A DNA stretch of 64,000 nucleotides from Micractinium sp. NFX-FRZ (lineage: Eukaryota; Chlorophyta; Trebouxiophyceae; Chlorellales; Chlorellaceae): NCBI GenBank assembly GCA_029339195.1, contig JAPTJF010000245.1, positions 1 to 64,000 of the forward strand. The letters are read 5' to 3'. Of the stretch, positions 12,901 through 23,839 are shown piece after piece. How positions within the stretch are numbered: position 1 is the stretch's first letter; each line of letters begins with the position of its first letter. A program made the position numbers and the translations under genes. The notes under the pieces are model-generated. The model did no database searches, was not told the origin of the DNA, and worked only from the letters and a program-made list of their open reading frames with translations.

Positions 12901-13629
12901 CCTGCCGTGTATCCCGCCCATCCACTTCCACAGCTGTCGCCCGACATGCCGGCCGAGGAGGCGCTGTCTGCCATTGTGCCCGTGGTGCAGCTGAGCGTCT
13001 CGGCTGTTGCAGCAGCAGGTGCCGCTGCCGCAGCCCTGCCTCCTCCAGCGCCGGCAGAGGGGGCAGACGCTTCTGAGCCAGCGGCTGCCAAGCAGGGCGA
13101 GGCCAGCAGCAGGCCAGCGGCAGGCCTGGCAGCGGCAGCTGCAGTGCCGCCTGCCGCCATGTGCGTGCCTGCCGCCAAGCCGGCATCCGGCTCCTCTGAG
13201 CGCAGTGTTCTGGCCCCAGCTGCCATGCTGGCCGCCAGCGGCGGCGGCAGCAGCAGCAGCAGCGGTGGCGCCGGCAACTGGCTGGGGCAGGGCCAGGGCG
13301 TCAGCTCACAAGTGCAGCAGGGTGATCTTGTGCGTGAGGCGGTGCGCAGCAGCCGCTGCCTGCTGGCACGCGCTGGTTCTGGAGGCGCCGGCAGCAAGGT
13401 GCGCCGGCGGGGCACGGGCCTTGGCCAGGCACTGTTGGCTGGACCTGGCATGCGTTTCTTAGCCACCTGGTCTGCTTCGCCCTCAGCAGAGCTTGTGCAT
13501 GGCGCTGCTCCTTGTTCCCAACTCTCCTTGCAGGTGGCGCCGGCGGCAGCTAGGGACAGCAGCGTCATGATCCATCTGAAGAAGCTGTTTGCTGGCATGA
13601 CTGTGCGGGACAAGCGGCCGGTGCGCTAG
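6967..13629 (+). CDS. Protein kinase-like protein with long Ala/Pro/Gln-rich tail (multi-exon)
   Basis: Kinase subdomains are spread over exons. 7133-7520 holds the Gly-loop ASGSYGDVFLAAKDG, the AVKFV lysine and a RELIVQL helix. 7787-7907 ends in the catalytic-loop start IWHRDWK. 8402-8526 continues LDNLLVEE and carries DLG in place of DFG. 8827-8963 has a PPEVFKRG activation-segment end and HHDVWGMGFTLFELMF (subdomain IX). Further exons at 9146, 9464, 9754, 10003, 10310, 10481, 10741, 11018 and 11732 follow in phase. The region after about 12050 is low-complexity Ala/Pro/Gln with two copies of an (R)xPPGFPxxPQF motif. HRD, K and D are present, so activity is possible, but the Trp in HRDWK and DLG for DFG are unusual. 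The start at 6967 is a choice; 6559 is also in frame. The stop at 13629 may be inside an intron, because CGGCCG|GTGCGC would splice in phase to 13844. Confidence 0.65.
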
Positions 13630-13843
13630 GTTCACCATAATGTTAATGGGGGAAAGAGCAGGAAGAGGGCGGTCAGAGACGACATCAGCAAAGAGCTGCT
13701 GCAGGGAAAGGAAGGGAACACTACCAGCATTGTCAAGTGCTTGCTTTCCTGCTTGGCTGCACAACTCCTGCCCTGCCTGCCCTACAAGGTGCCCATTACT
13801 GTCACGTTGACACTTGCTTGGGCTGCCTGCCAGCGTCCTGCAG

Positions 13844-16000
13844 GTGATGCACGACCCCCCAGAGGCGCTGCCTGCAGCCCGCACCAAGCGGTGTGCTGAG
13901 GCAGCGCATGGAGGGGCGCGGGCATTCAAGTTCCCCAACATCCTTGGGGGGCGCTTCCCCCCGCCACCGAAGGTTGGCCTGGCCGCCCAGGTAAGCGCAG
14001 CCGGGCGACTCATCTTGAAATGGGTGCGGGCTTGCGGGTGCCAGATAGTGGTTGATGGGGGGACTCTGACTGTCCCCCCAGCCGTGCCCTGCGCTGCCCC
14101 GCCCTGCAGCGATTCAAACTTTCCGGAAGCTCCTTTAGGGGGAATGGGTCCAGCCGTGGTGCTTATCTATGTGCCCTCTGTGTGGCACACTTGATCTTGC
14201 AAGTCCGTGTGTTCAGGAGAGCTTAATTATAACCAAGGCAGAGCTCACGATCTGCAGGCTGGTGGCAGCTACGCGCCTGGCTGCAACGATGTGGCAACTG
14301 GAGTAGGCGCCGGCAGCGTGCTGGGCCTGCGGAGCGCAAATCCGCCAGCGGCGCGTGCACAGCAGGCAAGTGTGGGTGGCTGGCTGGAGTTGAATGCTCG
14401 AGTGCAGGAGGGCTGTCCAACATCCGCGAGCTACGCCAGTTGCACACCAATGTGCACTCACAGCCCATCCTTTCAAGCCCCAAATCCCCGCAGGCGGCTT
14501 TCAAGAAGAGCTCCGCCCCCGCCAAGACAGCAGGCAGCCTGAGTGATGCTGCCCGCTCTGCCATCAGCCGCGTCAGCTTCTTTGGAGTGACACGCCCGCA
14601 CCTGGTGAGCATGACACGGTTGGCCGCAGCTGCACCACTCCCTCTAGAGATCTCATCTGGCTGGCTGGCTGGCTGGCTGGCTGTCTGGCTGTCTGGCTGT
14701 GTTGCGGGGCTGGCAGTGCGGTCTTTGTTTGGGTGTGCTGGTGGCCGTAACAACCAAGCTGCGGCTGAGACCCAATCCCACCTTGCCTCACACCCTCCCC
14801 CCCTGGTCAGCTCATGATCCGCTTCCTCAAGGCGTACAAGACCCCTGGCCAGGATCTGATGCTGCCGCGCATTGTGGGCCTGGGGCCGCTGGACCTGGTG
14901 GGGCCCGGGGTGCCCAATTTTGGCATGAAGGCCTTTCAGAACGAGCTGGTGGGTGTTCTACTAGTGCTGGCACTGTGCATTTGTGCTGCCGCTGCACATG
15001 TGCCTCTGCAGCCTGTGCTGCACTGCGACTGCTGCTCACACGGTGCTTCCATTGCTGCTTTGTATCACGCTAGCATGAGCATGGTGCACACCTGGCATTC
15101 CTTGGGCACAGGACAACCAGCTTGGTGCCGTTGTGCCACTTGCTGCCTGCTGCGCAGGTGGATGCGTACGCGGAGGCTCAGGGTGCAGTGCTGCACGAGC
15201 TGTTCCACGGGCCCCGCGCTGCCGAGCTGCGGGGCGACTTCCTGCTCAGCCAGAACGGGCCAGGGGAGAAGGGCATCACCGAGGGGCTCATGCGGACCAT
15301 CAGCGAGGACAAGAAGCTGTTTGCAGGTGGGAGGTGGGGTGGGATCGGGGGAGGAGGCAGGCCGGCGGGTGCTGTTCCAGGGGCAGCTGTGTTGGGAGGG
15401 AGAGGGTCGCCGGCTGATGTGACATTGCGGCGAGCACAGCATGGCGCAGCATAACAACACTGGGCTGCACTGCGCGGTGCCCCGCAAGTCTGCGGCGTCC
15501 TCCCGTGGCCGTCTGGCTGTCACCCCTGACACACCCCTGGATCACCCCTTGCTGCAGAGACCTTTGAGCTGCACACTGACTTTGTGCTGCCGCCGGAGCT
15601 GCTGGCGGCGCGCAGCCTCATGCCCTCCGTGGTCACCCGCCCCATCTTTGCGGGAGACAACCTGGACGAGACGGCAGGCGCTGCTGCGGGCGCCACCACT
15701 CCCGCCCCCAGCAAGCGCGCAGGCGCTGCCAAGTACGCTGACTGCAGTGTGTCGCTGGCAGCGCCTTCCCCTGGCAGCGAGGTCGTGGCTGCGGAGCGGC
15801 AGCAGCAGCTGGCTGAGCAGCGGCAGGAGCTGCTGCAGTGGCTGGCCACCACGCATGGGCACCTGCCCATCCTGCAGCAGGGTGGCAGCGTGGTGCTGCG
15901 CATCAGGCTGGACCCCCAGCAGCTGCGCACCTGCGCGGCCAGCGGGCGCTGGTTCAGCCTGACCGTCACGCTGCTGGAGGGCACTGCGCATGGCATGTAG
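13844..16000 (+). CDS. Downstream exon block, probably the C-terminal part of the kinase-like gene
   Basis: Exons: 13844-13990 (starts VMHDPPEALPAARTKRC), possibly about 14218-14365 (starts ELNYNQGRAHDLQ and would need a GC donor), about 14420-14603 (LSNIRELRQLHTNVHSQ to FFGVTRPHL), 14811-14947 (LMIRFLKAYKTPGQDLML to MKAFQNEL), 15159-15326 (VDAYAEAQGAVLHELFHG), and 15559-16000 (ETFELHTDFVLPPELLA to VTLLEGTAHGM then TAG). The first exon is phase 0 and matches a phase-0 GTGCGC donor at 13619, so I infer one gene with the preceding entry. If the stop at 13627-13629 is real, this is a separate gene lacking an obvious start. I recognise no domain; the last exon has a Gln/Glu-rich helix (ERQQQLAEQRQELLQWLATT). 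Confidence 0.55.
14657..14700. repeat. GGCT/GTCT microsatellite in an intron
   Basis: About ten tandem copies of a 4-bp unit (GGCT, then GTCT variants) lie in the intron after the exon ending near 14603. No coding function is apparent. Confidence 0.85.
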
Positions 16001-16361
16001 GCTGGTGTGACTTGACCCAAGCTGCGTCTTGCAGCACAGCGCAGCGGCGGCAGGCGCCATCGTCAGCAGCGAGCCTCTCCAGTAACACCACACAGCAACA
16101 GGCTGCAGAAGCGTCAGTGTGGTGTGCAATCCTGTGGGGAAGGATGTCTGCCCAGTACATGTTTGATAATTTCTCAACCGTCTTGGTGATGCCCGTTGCG
16201 GTGCCGCTGACACAGCCGAGCAACGCCACAGGCAAGCGACTTGTCTACTCCTGCGCAGACCATGGAAAATCGAAAGAGATAGGGAATCAGCCCTCATCAA
16301 AGCGTAAGAAGTGAAGCGTCCACTGGCAGGGTTATGCGCCACAGGGGCTGTGGGCAGCGGT

Positions 16362-16683
16362 GCGCTGCCAGCGGCCCAGGCCGGCTCCCCCCAGCACGCC
16401 TCCGACTGCATTCGCCCAGCACCTGCGGCATCTCTGCATCTAGTAGGCCTCAGTTCAAGGCGCAGCACGGCCTGCGGAGGCAGTCAGGCCCACGCACATG
16501 TCCGCATGCTTGCTGCCGGGAGAGGAGTGGGTGCCCCGCAAGCGCAAACTTCCTTGCAGCCAACTTGAATGCATTCCGGCGCCTGCGACGATGCGCGCAG
16601 CGCGGCGGCCGCTCGCCGCCCAGAGGCGCCTTCCCCACACCACCGACGCCGCCCCTCCCTGCACCCGCTGTGGGCTCCCAACG
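16362..16683 (+). repeat. 322-bp direct repeat, copy 1
   Basis: Base-for-base identical, as read, to 17181-17502 (offset 819). It begins GCGCTGCCAGCGGCCCAGGC and ends at GGGCTCCCAACG. After the identical part the two flanks still share pieces (GCCGGCACCTCC, GGCATAGGCCTCCACCC), so the original duplicated unit may have been longer with one part diverged. Confidence 0.92.
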
Positions 16684-17180
16684 CCCCTGCAGCAACCACT
16701 GAGGCAACATGACAGGCCGGCACCTCCACAGGCCTCACCCCAGCGCCACGCTGGCATAGGCCTCCACCCCGCCGCCAGCCTGGCATAGGCCCAAAGTCCC
16801 GTGCCAGCCTGGCATGGGACCAGAATGCGGTCGACCCGTAACCGGTGGCCCTCTCCCCCGCTGGCCTGCTGTAACAGCACCTCTAGCTGTGTGAGGAGAA
16901 ATAGAGCCTCAACCACAGGCTGACCAGCTCCTCGATGAGCATTGGCGGCAGCCGCTGCCGGCCAGGTCCCGCGCCAGGCTGGCACGGGCCTCGAGCCCTA
17001 TGCCAGGCTGGCGTAGGCCTGGGGTGCCAGAGGCAAAAGCCTTGCATATTTGCAGGCATGCGAGGTGCGTTGTTGCATGCCTGACCAACATGCTGCCCTC
17101 ACAGAACTTGTACGCATTGCTGGGCTGCCTGGCGCAGGCTCAGTTGAGGCAGCAGTGGCGGCGGCAGCGGCGGCAGCGGC

Positions 17181-17502
17181 GCGCTGCCAGCGGCCCAGGC
17201 CGGCTCCCCCCAGCACGCCTCCGACTGCATTCGCCCAGCACCTGCGGCATCTCTGCATCTAGTAGGCCTCAGTTCAAGGCGCAGCACGGCCTGCGGAGGC
17301 AGTCAGGCCCACGCACATGTCCGCATGCTTGCTGCCGGGAGAGGAGTGGGTGCCCCGCAAGCGCAAACTTCCTTGCAGCCAACTTGAATGCATTCCGGCG
17401 CCTGCGACGATGCGCGCAGCGCGGCGGCCGCTCGCCGCCCAGAGGCGCCTTCCCCACACCACCGACGCCGCCCCTCCCTGCACCCGCTGTGGGCTCCCAA
17501 CG
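17181..17502 (+). repeat. 322-bp direct repeat, copy 2
   Basis: Second copy of the repeat at 16362-16683, same orientation, with no difference seen. It is preceded by a CGGCAGCGG-type run that copy 1 lacks. Confidence 0.92.
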
Positions 17503-17718
17503 TACGCAGCACCCTTACCACCCACTGATGCACCCTGGCAGGCATGCCGGCACCTCCGAGGCAGGTCCCATGCCATGATGGCATAGGCCTCCACCCTTGC
17601 GGCGGGGGGCCCCAGCGCCAGGCTGGCAGCGGGGCGGACTGGAGGGCGGGCGCAGTGCTGCCGTGTGAGCCTGCCAGGGTGCTGCCAGCGTGCCACCCAG
17701 GTGCTGCACGCGTTAATG

Positions 17719-17790
17719 TTTCTGCCCAATGTTTCTGCCCAATGTTTCTGCCCAATGTTTCTGCCCAATGTGTCTGCCCAATGTTTCTGC
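17719..17790 (+). repeat. 13-bp tandem repeat, about 5.5 copies
   Basis: Unit TTTCTGCCCAATG repeats at 17719, 17732, 17745, 17758 and 17771 (the fifth has TG for TT at its start), then a partial copy. It sits between palindromic elements. Confidence 0.95.
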
Positions 17791-18736
17791 CGGCAGTGAC
17801 CCGCGCCGCCATTCTGCGCAAGCACAAGCCTCACCCCGGTGCCAGCCTGGCGGCGGGGTACCCCAGCGCCAGGCTGGCGGCGGGGTGGGCCAGATGCAAC
17901 GTTGCAGTGCAGCGCGCGTTACTGCACTGCAGGGGGGCCTTCATCCTTGCACGTCCTGCCTGTGCCGCAGGGGGTGACCCACACCGCAGACCTGGCATTG
18001 TTTCCACGGCTGCCTGGGCCTCACCCCGCTGCCAGCCTGGCGCTGGGGTTCCCCCGCCGCCAGCCTGGCACCGGGGTGTCGTTGCCTCACTGAGAAGCAC
18101 TGCGCGTGTTGCTATCACTTCGCGCGCTGTCTAGCTGCAACCCCTCCTGTGCGCTTCTTACTCAACCAGGCTCCCAAGGTGCACCGCACGCGCGCTCATC
18201 AGCCACGAACGGCAGCAGGCGGCAGCGCAGGCAGCGGCAGCGGCGGTAGCAGGCGGGCTCCCCAACTCCACACCTTCCTTGAGCTGCCCCCCATTTTCTC
18301 TTGCATTGCCGCCCATTAGAGCCATGCCTTTGACCGCGCCTTACAGCCTTCATGCCCCTCAGGTTCACAGCTGACGGTGCTGTCTCGAGGCACAACGATT
18401 TTACTTGTGGCTGGAAGCACTCGGTCCTCCAGGTGGCTTGACCGGCATAACATGGCAAAAACGAATGAACAGCAGTTGTGTAAAAGTATGAACAGGTTGA
18501 TTAGGCAGCCGTGCAGGCTGTAAAGCAGCTTAACGAAGCGAATGTGTGTGCGGATACGAGGTACAACATGATGTGAAGGTAGTGGCCGACATGTGAGACA
18601 TGCAAGGATGCGTGCAGGCGCCACCCGGAGGGTTACAAGCACCCATGTGTGCACGCCTGTGTGACGGGCGCGCCCCTGCTAATAGGGTGGAGGCCTGGCC
18701 ATGGGTGGACAGGCGCGTGCCTGCCCCAGCTCCGCC

Positions 18737-21658
18737 TCAACCACTGATGGTGGGCGGCGGACGGGGGGACGGAGGCGGGGGCCTGGGGGAAGGGGGCGGG
18801 GGCCTGGGGGAAGGGGGCGGCCGTGGCGAGGGCGACGGAGGCCGCGGGGAGGGGGGCGGCGGCCGGGGGGAAGGGGACGGCGGCCGGGGAAGTGGGGGCC
18901 TGGGAGGGGGCGGCCTTGGGGAGGGTGGCTTGGGCGAAGGGGGCGGGGGCCTCGCAGGAGGTGGGGGGCTGGGAGGCTTGGGAGGCGGGGGGCGGGGGGA
19001 TGGGGGTTTGGGGGAGGGAGGCGGGGGCCTGACTGGCGGAGGAGGCGGGCGGACAGGTGGGGGGCGGGGGGATGAAGGAGGCGGTCTGGCTGTTGTGGAG
19101 GCGGGCGGGGGCCGTGTGGGCGGGGAGGGGGATGTTGAGGACACCAAGGTGGGCTGCATCAGCCCCCAAGGATAATACATGTAGCAAGCGCCGGTGCTGC
19201 CCGCCACCATCTGCACCTTCACGTAGCCGGCATCGCCCCAGTTGGGGCCCCTGCAAGCCGGGGGAAGCAAGGCGCTGGGTGAGCGGGATGGGGTGGGTGC
19301 CCCAGGCTGCAGGTCACGATTTGGGTCTGGCAACAGGCGAGCACACCCTAAGGGATGGGGGCAGGCAAGGGCCGGGTGGCAGCACACGTCACCACCCCGG
19401 GGTGCAAGATGCGTAGCAGCAGGGCATGTCCACCACCACTACATGTCCCCCCAAGCAAGGCCCGGCGCCCACCACGAGTTGCGGATTAGCCAGTACGAGT
19501 TGGGGCTGCCGATGCCGGCGGATGCGTTGTAGCCCACAATGACCATGGCGTGGTTGATGGTGGAGGAGGTGCAGGAGGAGGCCTGGTACACGCCTGCGCC
19601 ATGGATGGCAAGCGACGGGAGCAGTGAAGGTGGCAGTAACTGAGGAGGAGGCACCGCAATGCATTTCGAGCCAAGCTTAGCAGCAGCAGCAGCTCTCAGC
19701 GGCAGCGGTGTCGATTGCAGCGCCCTGCATATGTAGTTCAACCAGCACTCAGGCTGCCCATTTAGTGAGCATGTGACGCTCATGTGCCCCCTGCCCGCTC
19801 ACGCCACTCACCGCCGGTGTATGAGTAGAAGCTGTTTTCCACGTTGAAGTAGGTGACGACTGGGCCGTTGTTGTAGAGGGCGGTCATGATGGCGGTGGGG
19901 TCGGAGGCCACCCAGGTGAGGCCGGGGGATGCATCCTTCAGGGAGCCGGAGGGGGCGGTGGCGGGCGTCTTGCACGTGGTGCCCGTCACACCGGTGTAGG
20001 CGTAGGAGGCCTGGGTGGTGGCAAAGACGGCGCTGACATAGTCCAGGGCCTCGTCTGCAGGGTAGCCAGGGCGGGGCAGACGGGTTGGGTGAGCGGCGGA
20101 GTGAGGGGCAAACACTGGCAGGCAGGCGGCCCTGCGGCGCCTGAGATTGCAGCGCCACGGCCAGTCCGCCCCCTCTGAGCGCAAAGTGGTGCAAGCCTGC
20201 TGCTCACCTGCTTGCCCCCTCCCATTCCACCGCTGCCTCCTTGCCTGCCCCCCTGCCCGTCTCCCCCCCGGCCCACCCTCTGCCCACCCACCAGTGTAGC
20301 CGCCGTTGCAACCCTGGCTCCAGTAGCCTCTGGCGGCACTCACGCAGTCCACCAGCTGCTGCTCGCTGGTGTCAAAGGAGCTGGCGGTGCCCAGGCCCTG
20401 CACAATGGCGCGCGTCTCCAGCGCACCCAGGGCGGAGAAGGTCCAGCAGCTGCCGCAGGAGCCTTGGTTGCGCACGGGCGGCACCTTGCCCTGGGCACGC
20501 AGGTCCCACACAGTGGGCAGCGTCTGCTGCAGCTTGCGGCTTGCGGCAGGGCCGCTCGTCTGCTGCAGCTTGCGGCGGCCGGCGCCGACCGGCACTCGGT
20601 TCATGTCGAATGACGTCATCAGGTAGGTGGGCTTGAACTCGGTGGCAAAGTCCAGGACACTGCCAGGGGGGTAAGAAGGGGTGAGGTAGGGTGTGGCTAC
20701 GATGTGTTGGCCCAGGCTGACGTGCCCGCTGCCAGGCGGGGCGGCAGGGGGGAGGGACATTGGTTGAGTTGCAACTGATTTGATTGATGCAATTTTGGGG
20801 CAGAGCCTCCGCAGCGTGGCACGTCCAGAGCAAGCGGGGGACAGAATGTCGTGGGGTGTTGGCGGCACTGGCAGGGCCAGCTGCTCGGCGCCTGCCCTGT
20901 GCTGCGCATGCGGTGGTGCTGACACCACACGCTGAAGAGGAGGAAGAATAAGAGTGTACGCCCTCGGGTGCGGTTGATGCGGTTGAGGAAGCCAGGGAAG
21001 ATGTGGGCCCCTTATCGGGAGCCCCCCTCAGCTGGCTACCGAGCCACACGCTGCCTTCCCCGGCCTGACGAACCAGCAGCAGGCTCACCTGAACTCGTTG
21101 AGGCCCTGGAAGTAGGAGATGTCAGTCCTCTTGTTGTATGCAACCATGTCAGTCAGGCGCGCCAGGAACTTGGCATAGCGTGTTGTATCCTGCAGGGCAC
21201 GGCGCACGCTGCCACCTGTCAATATCCGCATTGCCACTGGCAGGCTGCTGGTGCCAGCAGTTGGCGGGCGGGCCGGCCGGCCGGCCGGCCGGCGGGCGGG
21301 AGGTGGTGGCCTCCTGCCCCCTACCTCGCTGGTGCCGTAGCTCTTGCCGTTCTCCCTCTTCCAACCTGTCCACAGACTTCTCTTGTCACTCTGCAGCGGG
21401 TGCAAGTGGCATCACCCGGCTCGTGACGATTCGGCAAACAGGGTCCCGAGGGGGTGTCGGGGGCCCCCACCCAGCAGCAAGCTTGCCAGCCAAATAACGC
21501 GTGCAGACCCCTGGATAGCTCACCCAATTATCCAGCTCCTTGGCGGCGTCCTCCGCTTCCTTGCGGTTCTGATAGCCCTTCCATTTTGGCACCGCCTGCA
21601 CGCTAGCGGCTGCCAGCAGCAGGACGGCCGTAGCCAGCAGCACAGAGCTGCGTGGCAT
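18737..21658 (-). CDS. Papain-family (C1A) cysteine protease with C-terminal Pro-rich extension
   Basis: Secreted or vacuolar endopeptidase. Start ATG at 21658 gives signal peptide MPRSSVLLATAVLLLAAASV then KWKGYQNRKEAEDAA. The propeptide (I29-like) continues as SDKRSLWTGWKRENGKSYG and YAKFLARLTDMVAYNKRTD. The mature enzyme begins near LPTVWDLRAQGKVPPVRNQG; the active-site Cys is in SCGSCWTFSALGALE, the His in STINHAMVIVGYN and the Asn in SYWLIRNSW. The donor AACTCGTG|GTGGG joined to GGGCCCCAACTGG gives NSWGPNWGDAGYVKVQM, the normal C1A continuation. After ACYMYYPWGLMQP a tail of about 130 residues of SPRPPPPSPKPP-type sequence ends at TISG. Plant tails of this kind usually carry a granulin domain; none is seen. 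It is paralogous to the gene at 42348-45915, with the same exon breaks. Confidence 0.93.
18745..19110 (-). repeat. Pro-rich repeat tract in the tail of the first cysteine protease
   Basis: G-rich on the + strand, encoding (S/K)PPSPRPPPP-type repeats on the minus strand. It is shorter and less regular than the corresponding tail of the paralogue at 44750-45910. Confidence 0.8.
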
Positions 21659-22299
21659 GAGGGGAGGCGGCAAGAGCGTGCACAGGCGGGCCGTGCAAGT
21701 TCGCCCAGACGGGCAAGGCCCCCCGGTCAGCTGCAGGGTCTCTGGCTGGTCCGTGGCCTGCAGAGGCTCAGGGAGAGTGAATGGGCGTGGTGTGTGGTGT
21801 TTTGTGGTTGATCAACCGGTCATCAGATGCAAATGGCCCGGATCCGGTCAGCCAGCTTCCCGTCCCAGCTTCCTTCGCAGGCCCGTCCACTATACGAACA
21901 GCCGCCCCACAGGCCAAGCGCAGCCACGAGAAGAAACATGCTGCCTGTGAGTGAACGAGGGCCGATGGGAGTTGGCAGAGAGAGCAGCCTTCTCCGGATC
22001 CTCCCCTGCCGCCCGCCTCGCCGCCGCGCGCGCAGCTGCTGCAAGAGGCCGTCTTCTGCCACCCCCAACCATGCCAGCTTGCGCACATGATGCCCGCTCG
22101 TTCAGGCCTGTCAGCAGCGACAGGTAGGCCAGTTTCCCCAGTTGCTGCAATTCTGAAACTGCAGTTGTTGCATTCTCAGCCACAAGCGGGTTGAGCACAT
22201 ATGGGCGGCAGCGCCACGGTGGTACAGTGAGCAAGTACACGTGCAGCCAGCACAATGCCATGCATAGGGCAGGTGCATGCATGCCTAGCAGGCCTGGCC
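21659..22299. other. Intergenic: upstream of the first protease, downstream of the phospholipase gene
   Basis: Both neighbours are on the minus strand, so this holds the protease promoter or 5' UTR and the phospholipase 3' UTR. Open frames on both strands show no domain. Confidence 0.5.
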
Positions 22300-23173
22300 T
22301 CAGGAGCCGTGGGGCAGGTGCAGCTCGTAAGCGCCGGCCAGCTGCGGCACCTGGCCGTCCGCTGCCGCCAGCGCCTGCGCCGCGCCGCCGCCGCTCAGCA
22401 GGGCATCATAGAAGGCTGCGAAGAAAGCGCAGGCATGGCGGGAGGTGGGCGACTCCTCTGTAGAAGACGTCGGTGGCAGCGATGGGCCATCGTCGGAACC
22501 TTGGCCGCTGCCGTTGGGAGCGTTACCACCGGCGGCGGCCGCGGGGCACACAATGCCCTTGGCGCCCGCTGCCAGCAGGGCACCCAGGAAGCCGGGCGGC
22601 AGCTGCGCGCTGCACACCACCAGCTTCTCCCGCAGCAGCCAGCCCAGGGCCGCGGCCACGCCCGCAGCCGGCAGCACCAGGCCGGGGCTGGTGGCGGACA
22701 GCAGAAGCGACGACAGCCGCCCGCCCTCCGCCCACTGCGTCTGGCTGCTGAGCGCCATGACGGTGCGGCCACCCGGCAGCTCCAGGCTGGGCTGCCGTGC
22801 AAACACATCCACGAGCCGGGCGGCAGCGGGGTCCAGCCCCGCCTCTGAGAGCAGCGCAGAGGCCTGGGCGCCTGCGGGTGCAAGGGCCGGGCGGGTGGTG
22901 GGGGCGGACGGTGGCGGGCGCCAGGGAAGCGAGCGACGCAGCCATATGCCGTGGCCCGCGGCAGCGGCAAGCATACATCCCCACACCCCCCGCAGGGGTG
23001 CCAATGGGCGTGCAGCTGCTGCTGCAGCTGCCGCAGCCAAGCACAGGGCAAGCAGCTGTCCAACAATCAGGCATGCCAGCCCGCCACTCAACTCGACCCG
23101 CCAACCCCACACCCAGGGTGCTTACTGGGCTCCGCCACCACGTGCAGCTGCTGGCGCCAGCGCAGCACGGCAC

Positions 23174-23204
<31 letters not shown>

Positions 23205-23800
23205 ACTGCTCCCCACGCCGCCGCTGCCTCCGGCGCTGGCATGATGCGCGGTGGTGACGTGCCATCCCAGGTGCACCGCCCCCACGGAGGGCAGCAGCGG
23301 TGCCAGCCGCCCCTCCAAATCGGAGAGGAGCCCCGCCAAGGGACCATCTGCTGGCCCTGCCGCTGCCGCTGCCACTGCCTCTGCCACTGCCGTCTGCGGT
23401 GTTGGCGCTGCGGCGCCGCTCGCAGTGGCTGCTCGGCTGGTGTGTGGCGCTGGCAGTAGCGCCGGCTGCCGCTGCGGAGAGGCAGAGGTGCTGCCTCCGC
23501 CTCCCCAAGCGAATGGTGCCGCCTGCTGCTGCTGCTGCTGCTGCTGCTGCCGCCGCTGGTGCCGTGGGCTGACAGGTGCCGCTGCTGCTGCGGGGGGAGC
23601 CGCCTCGAGTGCCGCTGCCAAACCCGTGCCACCCCCTGCTGCCTTCATGAGTGGCGGCAGGGCTGCCTTGGGTGACTTGGTTGGGCTGAACCAGCTGGTG
23701 AGGTAGGCAGACAGACCGCCGCCTTCCCCAGAGTGCTCCTCCCCTTCCGCCTGCCGGCCGTCGCTCGGCCCCTGCGCCTCCCCAGCAGGAGCTGCTCCTG

Positions 23801-23839
<39 letters not shown>

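Larger units (their letters stand above)
16774..18069. repeat. Nine palindromic GCCAGSCTGGC elements, eight of them in pairs
   Basis: The 11-bp palindrome core GCCAG(C/G)CTGGC starts at 16774, 16803, 16973, 17002, 17617, 17841, 17868, 18031 and 18059. Spacing inside pairs is 29, 29, 27 and 28 bp; 17617 stands alone. The flanks are often complementary (CCCCGGT...GGCGGGG, CCCCAGC...GGCGGGG, CACCCCGCT...GCTGGGG), so the stems could extend beyond the core. A degenerate relative (GCCATGATGGC) lies near 17573. Not coding. Confidence 0.85.
16001..18736. other. Repeat-rich interval without a convincing gene
   Basis: This holds a 322-bp perfect direct repeat, nine palindromic GCCAGSCTGGC elements and a 13-bp tandem array (separate entries). 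Open frames in the repeats are duplicated because the DNA is duplicated, and show no domain. A short open stretch at about 18171-18319 (APKVHRTRAHQPRTAAGG) follows a CAG and could be an orphan exon, but nothing supports it. The lower part should include the 3' UTR of the minus-strand protease; TTACA at 18633-18637 reads TGTAA on the minus strand, the usual green-algal polyadenylation signal, about 100 bases after its stop. Confidence 0.5.

Noticed and set aside
16311..17578. Repeated open frames over the 322-bp direct repeat
   Set aside because: Their protein similarity simply reflects DNA identity; there is no codon-like conservation, as the identity is perfect in all frames.
22523..23632. 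Arg/Gln/His-rich 369-codon frame on the minus strand
   Set aside because: Shifted frame over the phospholipase linker and last exon; composition is that of out-of-frame GCA/GCC repeats.
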